DNA of 64,000 bases, from NCBI RefSeq assembly GCF_036884295.1, contig NZ_CP145608.1, positions 1,426,001-1,490,000 on the forward strand, given 5' to 3'. Position 1 is the first letter of the stretch; every line of letters starts with the position of its first letter. The notes beneath the pieces were generated by a model. That model worked only from the letters and a program-made list of their open reading frames with translations, ran no database searches and was not told the DNA's origin. Both the position numbers and the translations under genes were made by a program. Origin of the DNA: Brochothrix thermosphacta DSM 20171 = FSL F6-1036. Lineage in GTDB: Bacteria; Bacillota; Bacilli; Lactobacillales; Listeriaceae. Below, piece after piece: positions 9,199-16,878 of the stretch.

Positions 9199-10164
9199 TT
9201 ATTTTTCGTTATCGATTGGAATAAATGAATCATCCAATATTTTACGTAAAACACCAGCTGAGTTTTCCATTGCTTTTTGTTCTTCTTCATTCAATGGTAC
9301 TTCAGCAATTTTAACGACACCGTTAGCACCTAATACAGCTGGTGTTCCAACATATACATCGTTTAATCCGTAATTTGAACCATCCATATAAACGCTTAAA
9401 GGTAAAACTGCGTTTTCGTTGTTTAAGATAACGCGAGTTATACGTGCTAATGCACTAGCAACACCATATGCTGTTGCGCCTTTACGTTCAATAATATAGT
9501 AAGCTGCGTCACGAACTTTAGCTAAAACTGCTTCTTTTTTCTCAGCATCTAATGGGCCAGTCCAGCTTTCAATTGGCAAGTTACCAATACGAATATTTGA
9601 CCAAGCGATAAATTCTGAATCACCGTGTTCGCCTAAAACATAACCATGAACACTACCTGCTTCAACGTCAATTAATTCAGCGACTGTTTGGCGTAAACGA
9701 GCTGTATCTAATGAAGTACCTGATCCGATAACACGTTCTGGTGGGAAACCTGTCCATTTCATTGTTGCATATGACAAGATGTCCACTGGGTTTGCTGCAA
9801 TAAGGAAGATTCCATTAAAATCAGTTTTCATAATTTCACCTAAAATTGATTTTAGAATACGTAGGTTACGTGATACAAGTTCCAAACGAGTTTCGCCTGG
9901 TTTTTGAGCTGTACCAGCTGTAATACAGATAACATCTGCATCGCCACAGTCAGAATAATCTGCTGAATAAACTTTCATTGGTGATAAGAATGGTAAAGCA
10001 TGTTTCAAATCTAATGCGTCACCTTCTGTACGACGTTTATCTACATCAATAATACCTAATTCATTTCCGATGCCTTGGTTTACTAATGAGAACGCATAGG
10101 CAGAACCTACTGCTCCATCTCCTACTAAGATTACTTTTTTGTTGTTTGGAATAATTGCTGTCAT
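9199..10164 (-). CDS. ldh: L-lactate dehydrogenase
   Basis: NAD-dependent interconversion of pyruvate and L-lactate in the cytoplasm. The protein is 321 aa. The Rossmann motif GDGAVGSAYA is at 15-24. The substrate-specificity loop QKPGETR holds Arg93. The catalytic pair is Asp153 (in SLDTAR) and His180 (in GEHGDSE), with substrate Arg156. The arginine-bearing loop and HGD motif favour LDH over malate dehydrogenase. It is transcribed alone and divergently from the lactate permease gene, which suggests coordinated control of lactate metabolism. Confidence 0.96.
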   Translation of the reverse strand: MTAIIPNNKKVILVGDGAVGSAYAFSLVNQGIGNELGIIDVDKRRTEGDALDLKHALPFLSPMKVYSADYSDCGDADVICITAGTAQKPGETRLELVSRNLRILKSILGEIMKTDFNGIFLIAANPVDILSYATMKWTGFPPERVIGSGTSLDTARLRQTVAELIDVEAGSVHGYVLGEHGDSEFIAWSNIRIGNLPIESWTGPLDAEKKEAVLAKVRDAAYYIIERKGATAYGVASALARITRVILNNENAVLPLSVYMDGSNYGLNDVYVGTPAVLGANGVVKIAEVPLNEEEQKAMENSAGVLRKILDDSFIPIDNEK

Positions 10165-10204
10165 TTTAAATTCCCCCTGAGTTGTTTTTGTAATTTACAC
10201 CCTT

Positions 10205-10234
10205 ATTATATGATTAAGCCTTAAACTATTACAA
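10205..10234 (-). promoter_or_regulatory. ldh promoter
   Basis: On the minus strand the -35 box TTGTAA (10229-10234) and the -10 box TATAAT (10205-10210) are spaced by 18 bp. It lies 41 bp before the ldh start, which has a GGGGGAA ribosome site. Confidence 0.8.
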
Positions 10235-10279
10235 TAGATAATAACACGATTAATGATATAAATACTTTAATATGAACAA

Positions 10280-10374
10280 CATGTGACAGCCCGTGAACGT
10301 TGCTACATCAATATTCGTATTCAACTATCATTTGTGACGGGTTTCGCTTTTTTGTCACATTTTCCTGTCACATG
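10280..10374. promoter_or_regulatory. Long-range inverted repeat between ldh and lctP
   Basis: CATGTGACAG (10280-10289) and its exact reverse complement CTGTCACATG (10365-10374) have centres 85 bp apart, about eight helical turns. Between them lie further half-sites, TTGTGAC (10332-10338) and TTGTCACAT (10352-10360). This layout suits two operators bridged by one regulator. The sites are seen; looping and the regulator are inferred. They do not match the 18-bp Rex palindrome. Confidence 0.5.
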
Positions 10375-10386
10375 CTACAAAAGCAA

Positions 10387-10400
10387 TGGAAGCGTTTCCG
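10387..10400. promoter_or_regulatory. Candidate cre (CcpA) site upstream of lctP
   Basis: TGGAAGCGTTTCCG has the palindromic GGAA-GCGT-TTCC layout of a catabolite-responsive element, with a few mismatches to the consensus. It lies about 70 bp upstream of the lctP -10 box. Assigned by motif only. Confidence 0.45.
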
Positions 10401-10467
10401 CATCTTCATAGTCACACTTTAAAGTGAAATTCAAAAAAAATAGTACGTACTTTTAGCTAAAAACGGT

Positions 10468-10473
10468 TATACT
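10468..10473 (+). promoter_or_regulatory. lctP -10 box with weak -35
   Basis: TATACT lies 71 bp before the lctP start. No good -35 is found at 17 bp, but a 10-bp palindrome AGTACGTACT (10442-10451) covers that position. An activator-dependent promoter would fit. Confidence 0.45.
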
Positions 10474-10544
10474 ATAGATGCAAAGGCAAAAGGCTTTAGA
10501 CAGCTGTTTGCAAATAACTATATATAAAGAGGAGTCGGTTTTTT

Positions 10545-12182
10545 ATGAATGAATGGGCGCAGATTTATAATCCATTAGGTAACATTGCATTATCAGGTAT
10601 TGTTGCAGCACTACCAATTATCACTTTCCTACTATGTTTAACTGTTTTCAAATTACAAGGTTACATTTCAGGTCTTATTAGTATCATCGTAGCTGCAGTT
10701 ATTGCAGTCTCTGTTTATGGCTTTCCAGTTCAAAAAGTTTTCGGTGCTACAACATTAGGTGTTTTATCAGCTATATGGCCTGTAGCAAGTATCATTGTTA
10801 CTGCTATCTTCCTATATAAACTTACTGTTAAAACAGGATACTTCGAAATCATTAAAAGTTCTATCACATCAGTAACAGCCGATCAACGGATTCAAGTCAT
10901 CATCGTAGCCTTTTCATTCGGTGCTTTCTTAGAAGGTGCTGCTGGCTTTGGTGCACCTGTTGCAATTACAGCTGCTATCCTTGTAGGACTTGGCTTCAAA
11001 CCGCTTTATGCTGCTGGGCTTTGTCTCCTCGCTAATATCGCTGGTGGTGCTTACGGCGCTATGGGTATTCCCGTACTTTCGCCAGCGCTATTAACAAACT
11101 TAGACCCACTTTCAGTATCAGCTTACACATCTGTATTAATGCCAATCATTTCATTTATTATCGTTTTCATCCTCATCTTCACAATTGATGGTATTAAAGG
11201 TATTCGTCAAACAATGCCTGCAATTCTTGTCAGTGGTGGTGTGTTCGCAGTTGTTCAATTCGCTATTCTTAATACAATTGGACCTGCACTCGTTGATATT
11301 TTCTCTGCACTTGCAAGTTTAATTGCTCTAATCGTACTCTTACGTTTCTGGCAACCAAAAGAAATTTATCGTATTAATAAAGATGAAAAAGTTGAAGCAG
11401 AAGAAGATAAAGTTAAATACTCATTTAAACAAATTTCATTTGCTTGGTTACCATTCCTTTTACTAACAATTTTTGTTACTATTTTAAACCTCGGTTTTGT
11501 TAAAGCATTATTTGCACCAGATGGCCCTTTAAACAAATTGATTTTCAACATTCAAATTCCAGGGCTACATAATTCAGTCGTACAATCTGCTCCTGTTGTT
11601 GAAACACAAACAACAATGGCCGCAATATTCAAGCTTGATTTATTCACAAACACAACGACTGCCATTGCTTTAGCAGCGTTAATCACAATGATTATCTTTA
11701 AAGTAAGCTTCAAAACATATAAAGACACAGCGTTAGAAACAATTAAAGAATTATGGCGTCCAATCTTAACTATCTGTAGTGTGTTAGCACTCTCATTCAT
11801 CTGTACATACTCAGGTATTTCAGCTACAATGGGGATCGCACTTGCAAGTACAGGAAACCTTTTCCCTCTCTTCTCTCCAGTATTAGGTTGGTTAGGCGTA
11901 TTCTTAACAGGATCAGTTGTAAACAGTGGTTCTCTCTTTGCACCTTTACAAGCCGTTACAGCAACACAAATCGGTATTGACCCTGCATTCCTAGTAGCAA
12001 TCAATGTACTCGGTGGCGACATGGCTAAGATGATTTCACCACAATCAATCGCAGTTGCAACAGCCGCAGTAGGTTTAGTAGGACGTGAAAGCGAACTATT
12101 CAAATTTACAATTAAATTCAGTGTCATCTTCTTGGTAGCAGTTGGCTTGTTCAGCTTAGTATTCTCAATGCTGTTTCTATAA
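10545..12182 (+). CDS. lctP: L-lactate permease LctP
   Basis: Lactate/proton symporter of the LctP family. At 545 aa with roughly 12-14 hydrophobic segments it is full length. The conserved EGAAGFGAPVAI motif is near residues 125-136, and NSGSLFAPLQAVTA and GGDMAKMISPQSIAVA are near the C-terminus. GAGGAG precedes the ATG. Divergent from ldh, it may import lactate for oxidation or export it, depending on conditions. It is followed by an 880-bp non-coding region rich in structured repeats, the first of which doubles as a terminator-like hairpin. Confidence 0.95.
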   Translation: MNEWAQIYNPLGNIALSGIVAALPIITFLLCLTVFKLQGYISGLISIIVAAVIAVSVYGFPVQKVFGATTLGVLSAIWPVASIIVTAIFLYKLTVKTGYFEIIKSSITSVTADQRIQVIIVAFSFGAFLEGAAGFGAPVAITAAILVGLGFKPLYAAGLCLLANIAGGAYGAMGIPVLSPALLTNLDPLSVSAYTSVLMPIISFIIVFILIFTIDGIKGIRQTMPAILVSGGVFAVVQFAILNTIGPALVDIFSALASLIALIVLLRFWQPKEIYRINKDEKVEAEEDKVKYSFKQISFAWLPFLLLTIFVTILNLGFVKALFAPDGPLNKLIFNIQIPGLHNSVVQSAPVVETQTTMAAIFKLDLFTNTTTAIALAALITMIIFKVSFKTYKDTALETIKELWRPILTICSVLALSFICTYSGISATMGIALASTGNLFPLFSPVLGWLGVFLTGSVVNSGSLFAPLQAVTATQIGIDPAFLVAINVLGGDMAKMISPQSIAVATAAVGLVGRESELFKFTIKFSVIFLVAVGLFSLVFSMLFL

Positions 12183-12185
12183 AAG

Positions 12186-12378
12186 ATTGAAAGAATAACA
12201 AGCTCATTCTAATTTATCCAAATTGAAATGCTAAAAAAATCACTCATTAGACTAAGGAAATTAAATTGTTATAGACTGGTCATCGAAAGAAAGAGAAACT
12301 CGTTTTACTTTCATCCAAATTGAAATGCTAAAAAAATCACTCATTAGACTAAAGAAATTAAATTGTTATAGACTGGTC
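12186..12378 (+). repeat. 97-bp tandem duplication downstream of lctP
   Basis: The segment 12216-12281 recurs at 12313-12378 with one mismatch in 66 bp, a period of 97 bp. Similarity fades out upstream, where both copies carry a GAAAGAA...CTC.TTTTA-like stretch. Each copy contains the left arm of the hairpin element described below, but only the second copy is followed by its right arm. Confidence 0.85.
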
Positions 12379-12422
12379 CATGTCTATACTCCAATTTGAT
12401 TTTCAGGTCTAGTGATTTTTTT
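12330..12422. repeat. Structured dispersed element, copy 1 (terminator-like hairpin)
   Basis: A 93-nt hairpin. The outer stem AAAAAAATCACT / AGTGATTTTTTT carries an A-run and a T-run at its ends, so it could terminate in either direction. Inside is a core with arms TAGAC / GGTCTA, GAAAT / ATTTTC, AAATTG / CAATTT and TAGAC / GTCTA, with the loop TGGTCCAT. The left arm carries an extra CATT that bulges. It probably acts as the lctP terminator. The same core recurs at 12621-12714 and at 39094-39370 with different outer stems. Confidence 0.8.
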
Positions 12423-12538
12423 ATGTGTTTATGAAATTTTGATAAAGTAAGCTTGGAATTCTGGAGACAGAAAATGCAAGCAACATTAACCTCGTAAAAA
12501 CACTGATAAATTGGAATCTATAAACCATCCACTACTTT

Positions 12539-12714
12539 TTGACTAAGGAATTTAAGTTGGATAGACTGATTACTGAAAGAAAAGCAAGCTCGTTCTACTT
12601 TATCTCAATTGGAATACAATAAAAAATACGGCGTGTTAGACTAGAAATTTTAATCGTTATAGACTGATCCATGTCTATTTCTGATTTAAATTTCAGGTCT
12701 CGCCGTATTTTTTT
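12539..12714. repeat. Structured dispersed element, copy 2 (lone left arm plus full hairpin)
   Basis: A lone left arm (GACTAAGGAATTTAAG...TAGACTGATT, 12541-12571) is followed by a linker shared with the other copies (GAAAGAAAAGCAAGCTCGTT region). The full hairpin is at 12621-12714. The outer stem AAAAAATACGGCG / CGCCGTATTTTTT is unrelated in sequence to copy 1 yet fully paired. The inner arms AGACTAGAAATTT / AAATTTCAGGTCT and TAGAC / GTCTA are conserved, and an extra TGTT bulges on the left arm. Confidence 0.8.
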
Positions 12715-12735
12715 GTCGTTATGAAATTTTTGTTG

Positions 12736-12783
12736 AATTGTCTTGAAGTACTAGAGAACAGTATAAGTAGCTTCAAGACAATT
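12736..12783. repeat. 13-bp perfect inverted repeat
   Basis: AATTGTCTTGAAG (12736-12748) is the exact reverse complement of CTTCAAGACAATT (12771-12783), with a 22-nt loop and no T-run after it. It lies between the copy 2 hairpin and the tail module. Confidence 0.8.
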
Positions 12784-12796
12784 ACTTTACGAGAAG

Positions 12797-12950
12797 AGTA
12801 TGGGTGTTGACCTTGTTGTTAAGAAATGAGCTTACAAAGATATTATGGGACGGAGCCTTCGATAAATGATAGTACCATTCCATTATTAAAGCAGTTGAGT
12901 CCCATTCCATTTGTTAATTACTTAGAGTACCATCCCAAACTTTAATTCCT
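12797..12950. repeat. Tail module of the dispersed element, copy 1
   Basis: Contains GTATGGGTGTTGACC, GAGCTTACAAAGA, TATGGGACGGAGC and several AGTACCATTCC-like units (about 12871, 12924). The same blocks in the same order recur at 39396-39550 after the second repeat array. Non-coding in all frames examined. Confidence 0.75.
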
Positions 12951-12992
12951 GGTCATTCCATTTTTCATATTTCTATAAATTTAATAAATAAT

Positions 12993-13026
12993 AAAAACGC
13001 CTAGACTTTTGTCAGGGCGTTTTTTT
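12993..13026. terminator. Terminator, probably of the GNAT gene (bidirectional)
   Basis: AAAAACGCC pairs with GGGCGTTTTT around TAGACTTTTGTCA. A-runs and T-runs on either side allow use in both directions. On the minus strand it follows the GNAT stop by 35 bp. Confidence 0.8.
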
Positions 13027-13061
13027 AGTTATTGATAATATAAATTTGCATTTTTAGCTTA

Positions 13062-13562
13062 TTATAGCTCTAAAAACATCGAATCCTCATCATAATATTT
13101 AACACCATCGAACATTGCATTAGGTTCGGTGCCGTATGTCTCAAAACCAAATGTTTCATAAAAAGCTTTAGCTCGCTCATTCTCAGAGACGACAATTAAT
13201 GTGAGCATCTTAAGGCCTTCCAAAGTACGGGCATGTGCGATAGTATATTCAATCACTGCTTTCGCAATCCCAGTTCCTCGATAGGCTTTTTCACAATATA
13301 TACCTGCTAGACTACCTTTATGTTGCTCTTTTTCTTCATCTGCTCTAATAAATGATGCTGTACATACGAGCTGATTCTCTTCGAAACCACCAACAACAAA
13401 TTGTTCTTCAGAAGGCACTAAACGTTGTTCAAATTCTTTTAACGGTAAGTCACATTCCAACTCATAGGTTGAACCGAAGGCGCTTGCATCTGTTTGAAGA
13501 CCTTTAAGCCGTAGTTTTCTAAACTCTTCTGCATCTTTTTCTGTTAAAATCCTCATTTTCAT
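13062..13562 (-). CDS. GNAT-family N-acetyltransferase
   Basis: 166-aa acetyltransferase of the GNAT fold, probably using acetyl-CoA to modify a small molecule or a protein N-terminus. The CoA-binding motif A is visible as YRGTGIAKAVIEY (about 94-106), followed by NERAKAFYETFGF (about 127-139), the motif B segment. The substrate cannot be told. The start at 13562 has AAGGAGGAAAAG upstream. A second in-frame ATG two codons later is possible but less well spaced. It is monocistronic with its own terminator. Confidence 0.85.
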   Translation of the reverse strand: MKMRILTEKDAEEFRKLRLKGLQTDASAFGSTYELECDLPLKEFEQRLVPSEEQFVVGGFEENQLVCTASFIRADEEKEQHKGSLAGIYCEKAYRGTGIAKAVIEYTIAHARTLEGLKMLTLIVVSENERAKAFYETFGFETYGTEPNAMFDGVKYYDEDSMFLEL

Positions 13563-14039
13563 ACGCTTTTCCTCCTTGAAAAGATCATTCAGTTTATATC
13601 TTAAAATAGTATAGGTAGCTGCGTAAAAATATTGCTCCTATTAACATACCTCACGTTTTTTTAGTAACGCTTACTTATTATTTTAACAAAAAATGATTAT
13701 AAATGTTGATTGTGTGCATCTCGACAGTAATAATATCCTCAAATACTAAAACGTTCACACAATAAAACAGTTATCTAAAGGTAGGTTGGCTATCGAAAGT
13801 TTAGAAGCGACTGATTGTACCCAACTCAAAAAATCTAACCGAAAAGAATATACTATCATCCCTAATAGCAAAGGTATCAAAATAATAACATCTCAGTAAA
13901 GATTTCATTAATTTGATATATGTCTCTATAATTTAGTGAGTGAGTAAGCAATTATTAGTAGCTATTTCCATCAAAAAAATATCAAAGCCATGCACAAATA
14001 AAAGAAGTAAAGTGAGCTCATTTAGAAGGACGTTATTTG
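13563..14039. other. Intergenic region with a possible small gene relic
   Basis: No credible gene is seen. An open stretch on the plus strand at about 13758-13900 could encode about 45 residues ending in IPNSKGIKIITSQ before a TAA, but it has no start codon or ribosome site. It may be the 3' end of a decayed gene. The rest is A/T-rich without clear signals. Confidence 0.35.
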
Positions 14040-14067
14040 AAAAAAAAGCCACAAAAAAATTGTGGCT
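14040..14067 (-). terminator. Terminator of the histidine phosphatase gene
   Basis: On the minus strand AGCCACAA pairs with TTGTGGCT around a T-rich loop and is followed by eight T residues. It lies 24 bp after the stop. Confidence 0.88.
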
Positions 14068-14091
14068 GCTTTAATGACAATTTAAAATTCA

Positions 14092-14673
14092 TTAATCAAT
14101 TAAGCTGATTGCTTCTTTAAATTCAAATTCACCCTCCGAATAATCAAATTTAAGAATACAACAGTTTGTAAATTTAATGTTTTTTATCCGCTCTTGTGAT
14201 ACCCATTTTTGGATAAAGCGGTACATCGCTCCCCCATGACTCACACATAAAATAGTATTGTGATTTTCATTTTCCATCACTTCAATTAAAGTACTATTCA
14301 TTCTCTTTTGAACTTGCTCACTAGATTCTCCACCATAATCTACAAAAAAATAACCATAGGAAGTCTCACCCTCCTTAATTTTCGGATTTAATTGTTCACT
14401 TTCTCCTTCAAATAGGCCAAAATTCCATTCCTTAATACCTTTTAAATGAGCTACATTTTTATAGCTACACACTATTTCGGCTGTATCGACAGCTCTTTCT
14501 TGTGTTGACGAATAAGCAAAATCAAAGTTTATCTCATGATTAATAAAATAGTCCCTAACAATTTCAGCTTGCTTAATTCCTTCATCTGTTAACGGTGAAT
14601 CACAAGCTCCTTGTATCTTACCTCTTAAATTAAAAAGTGTTTGACCATGTCTCATCAAATACAATGTTTTCAT
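14092..14673 (-). CDS. Histidine phosphatase family protein (phosphoglycerate mutase-like)
   Basis: 193-aa member of the phosphoglycerate mutase/acid phosphatase superfamily. The phospho-histidine motif is LMRHGQTLFN, with His9 as nucleophile. The second histidine is in VSHGGAMYRF near 145, and the acid region is EWNFGLFEGE. Members dephosphorylate varied small metabolites, and the substrate here is unknown. The gene stands alone. It is lower in GC than its neighbours by eye. Confidence 0.85.
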   Translation of the reverse strand: MKTLYLMRHGQTLFNLRGKIQGACDSPLTDEGIKQAEIVRDYFINHEINFDFAYSSTQERAVDTAEIVCSYKNVAHLKGIKEWNFGLFEGESEQLNPKIKEGETSYGYFFVDYGGESSEQVQKRMNSTLIEVMENENHNTILCVSHGGAMYRFIQKWVSQERIKNIKFTNCCILKFDYSEGEFEFKEAISLID

Positions 14674-14970
14674 ATTTTTACCTTCCTTTCTTATCCACCC
14701 TCTTTATTTTGTATATTAATTATAGTACATTATACTATTTTAAACCATGAGCCTGAGTTTTGAATCGTTGGCTATTATTTGCGGTAATTTCACTTCTTCT
14801 AGGTGACTTTTTTTATTGTTAATTTAAGTTTTTACCGACTCACTATTCACTGCTTTTTCAACCGTTATAAATACTGGCCCACTTACTGGTAACACGTTAT
14901 TTATAGCCTGATTTTTTTGCGATTTTTGTCATTTCAAATCTCATCAAACAGCAAATTTCACCTGATTCCT

Positions 14971-15006
14971 AAAAAAAATCAGAGCTACAATGTAGCCCTG
15001 ATTTTC
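14971..15006 (-). terminator. Terminator after the dehydrogenase relic
   Basis: On the minus strand AAAATCAG-GGCTAC pairs with GTAGC-TCTGATTTT around a tiny loop and ends in a T-run. It is a strong hairpin left from the gene whose remnant lies upstream. Confidence 0.85.
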
Positions 15007-15018
15007 TGTTCTTTATCA

Positions 15019-15160
15019 TTAATCAAACTGTATCATTACCTGTCCTTTTGGATGACCTTTTGCTACTAATTCTAGCATTTTATCAATATCTTCCAAATTG
15101 AATTTTGTCGGATTAATCGCTTGAACAATCTTATTTTTACGATATATCAGATATTTATTT
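15019..15160 (-). pseudogene. C-terminal remnant of a zinc-type/quinone oxidoreductase family dehydrogenase
   Basis: An open stretch ending at TAA (15019-15021) reads KIVQAINPTKFNLEDIDKML, then ELVAKGHPKGQVMIQFD. This matches the usual end of medium-chain dehydrogenases (a substrate-binding helix followed by GKVVI-like residues). Upstream there is a stop in frame at about 15160 and no start or catalytic domain. A terminator follows directly. It appears to be the tail of a deleted gene. Confidence 0.55.
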
Positions 15161-15230
15161 TAATTGTTTTATTTCTGATTGAACAAAAAATGAAATGATA
15201 TTCAATTTTTTCAGCTTTACTTTATGATAC

Positions 15231-15689
15231 TTACTTTTGTAGCCAATCTGCAGGGTATGTCACGTAAACAAAACGCGCGTCACCTTGAACTGAGAATTTA
15301 ATAGCACTACCTTTAGGTACAAGTATGATTTCACCTGGTCCTGCTGAGATCGTTCGTCCTTCAACTATCACATCTAAACGACCTTCAATAATGTAATCAA
15401 TCTCATCATATTCTAGTTTCCAGTCAAACGTTGTATCTTTCATCACCATTAGACCACAGCCTAAACGTGGGCTTTCCTCTAACGATACTAAATCTTTACA
15501 ATAGACAACATCATTGGGGTTACCAGTATCTAAACGATCATCTTCTGATACATCTAATTGGGGTAGTTTTATCGAGATTACACCACTGGGGTCAACGACG
15601 CGATTTGATTGAGTGATACCATTTTCCATTAAAAGGTTACGCACAATCGCTTCAATTGCTGAACGGTCAATATTTGTCATTTTAAACAC
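15231..15689 (-). CDS. eutQ: Ethanolamine utilization protein EutQ
   Basis: 152-aa EutQ-family protein with a C-terminal cupin fold (about 55-145: GCGLMVMKDTTFDW, YEIDYIIEGRLDVIVEG, PGEIILVPKGSAIKF). EutQ homologues have been linked to microcompartment assembly and acetate kinase-like activity. The N-terminal segment IEAIVRNLLMENGI resembles short encapsulation helices of microcompartment cargo, which is inference. It is the last gene of the eut operon, 46 bp after eutH. Confidence 0.85.
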   Translation of the reverse strand: MFKMTNIDRSAIEAIVRNLLMENGITQSNRVVDPSGVISIKLPQLDVSEDDRLDTGNPNDVVYCKDLVSLEESPRLGCGLMVMKDTTFDWKLEYDEIDYIIEGRLDVIVEGRTISAGPGEIILVPKGSAIKFSVQGDARFVYVTYPADWLQK

Positions 15690-15735
15690 TCCTCTTATTA
15701 CATAATTGTTGTTATTATATACAGTTTGTCGTGTA

Positions 15736-16839
15736 TTATTTTTTAGCTTGTTTGTTATTTTTTAACATGCGGTTTGCCATAAACATTGCGACAAAGACTG
15801 CACATACACCGGCAATAATCTTACCTACCATCATTGGGAAAATCATCTCAGGTGCAACACCCGCTGTAAATCCAAGGTGATCGCCTAAAACAAATGATGC
15901 GGATACTGCAAAAGCAACGTTGATAATTTTACCGCGGTTATCCATATCTTTCATCATTTGAAACATCGGAATGCTATTTGCTAATGTCGCTACCATACCC
16001 GCTGCAGCAATATCATTGATGCCTAGTAGTTTACCTAATTTCATCAATGGTTTTCTGAAGACTTTTGTTAACACATATACAAAACAGAAAGCTCCGGCAA
16101 GTGTTAAAGCAATACCGCCGACAACTTCAATCCCTTCAGTAACAGGTGTTAACCCTTCAATAATGGTGATATTAAGCAATTGCTCTGTCGCACCGAGTGC
16201 TAAACCAAGAATCGCAACAATCACAACACCTTTTCCAAAGACAGTAAAGCCTCTAATCATCGCATCTGGTTTAAACCATAGTCCTGCCATAATAATGGCT
16301 GCTACAAGAACGATAGGTACTAAGTTATGCAAAATCATCGCAATTGGGAAACCGGCTACTAACCCACCTGCCAATAAACCGATTGGAATCGTAATCAAAC
16401 CTGAAAGAACACCTGTTGCCAAGTATTGATTATCATTTTTGTTGATAATTCCTAACGCTACTGGAATAGTAAATACAAGCGTCGGTCTCATCATTGCTCC
16501 TAAGATAGTCCCTGCAAATAAACCAGCTTCAGGCGTATTCGCCATTTCCACAGCTAATTGATACCCACCCATATCGTTTGCTAACAAGGTTGTTGCAAAC
16601 ATAGCTGGATCAGCACCTAAAAAGCTATAAATGGGTACAACAATTGGGCTTAATAATTTAGCCAAAAGAGTTGCAATTGTTATAATACCGACCATTGAAA
16701 GTGTTAAAGCGCCCATCGCCATAATACCCTCTTCAAAGCGTTCGCCTAAACCGAATTTATTGCCAAAACATTTATCAAGTGCTCCTAATATCATAAAGAA
16801 CACCATGATGTACATAATAATTTCATTAATACTCATCAT
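15736..16839 (-). CDS. eutH: Ethanolamine permease EutH
   Basis: Integral membrane transporter that admits ethanolamine when it is scarce or protonated. The protein is 367 aa with about 10-11 hydrophobic segments. Typical EutH sequences include YLATGVLSGLITIPIGLLAGG and SASFVLGDHLGFTAGV near the C-terminus. The start used has AGGAGGAAA upstream. A neighbouring ATG two codons in is equally possible. It lies between eutN and eutQ in the operon. Confidence 0.93.
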   Translation of the reverse strand: MMSINEIIMYIMVFFMILGALDKCFGNKFGLGERFEEGIMAMGALTLSMVGIITIATLLAKLLSPIVVPIYSFLGADPAMFATTLLANDMGGYQLAVEMANTPEAGLFAGTILGAMMRPTLVFTIPVALGIINKNDNQYLATGVLSGLITIPIGLLAGGLVAGFPIAMILHNLVPIVLVAAIIMAGLWFKPDAMIRGFTVFGKGVVIVAILGLALGATEQLLNITIIEGLTPVTEGIEVVGGIALTLAGAFCFVYVLTKVFRKPLMKLGKLLGINDIAAAGMVATLANSIPMFQMMKDMDNRGKIINVAFAVSASFVLGDHLGFTAGVAPEMIFPMMVGKIIAGVCAVFVAMFMANRMLKNNKQAKK

Positions 16840-16878
16840 TTTCCTCCTAATTCGTTATTCAATTCAACTGGATACCAG

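Larger units (their letters stand above)
14674..15230. other. Intergenic region with terminator and gene relic
   Basis: Besides the hairpin at 14971-15006 and the dehydrogenase remnant at 15019-15160 (listed separately), nothing coding is seen. A TATACT/TATAAT-like A/T-rich stretch upstream of the phosphatase gene (14700-14740) probably holds its promoter. Confidence 0.5.

Noticed and set aside
10332-10360. Rex-binding site at TTGTGAC...GTCACAT
   Set aside because: The half-sites are too far apart for the 18-bp Rex palindrome; kept only as part of an unassigned operator region.
12183-13061. CRISPR array or insertion sequence in the repeat-rich region after lctP
   Set aside because: Repeats are not regularly spaced with unique spacers of constant size, there are no cas genes, and no transposase fragment is readable. 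The pattern is hairpins plus a tail module.
13758-13900. Possible 45-codon gene in the GNAT-phosphatase gap
   Set aside because: No start codon or ribosome site and no recognisable family; noted only as a possible relic.
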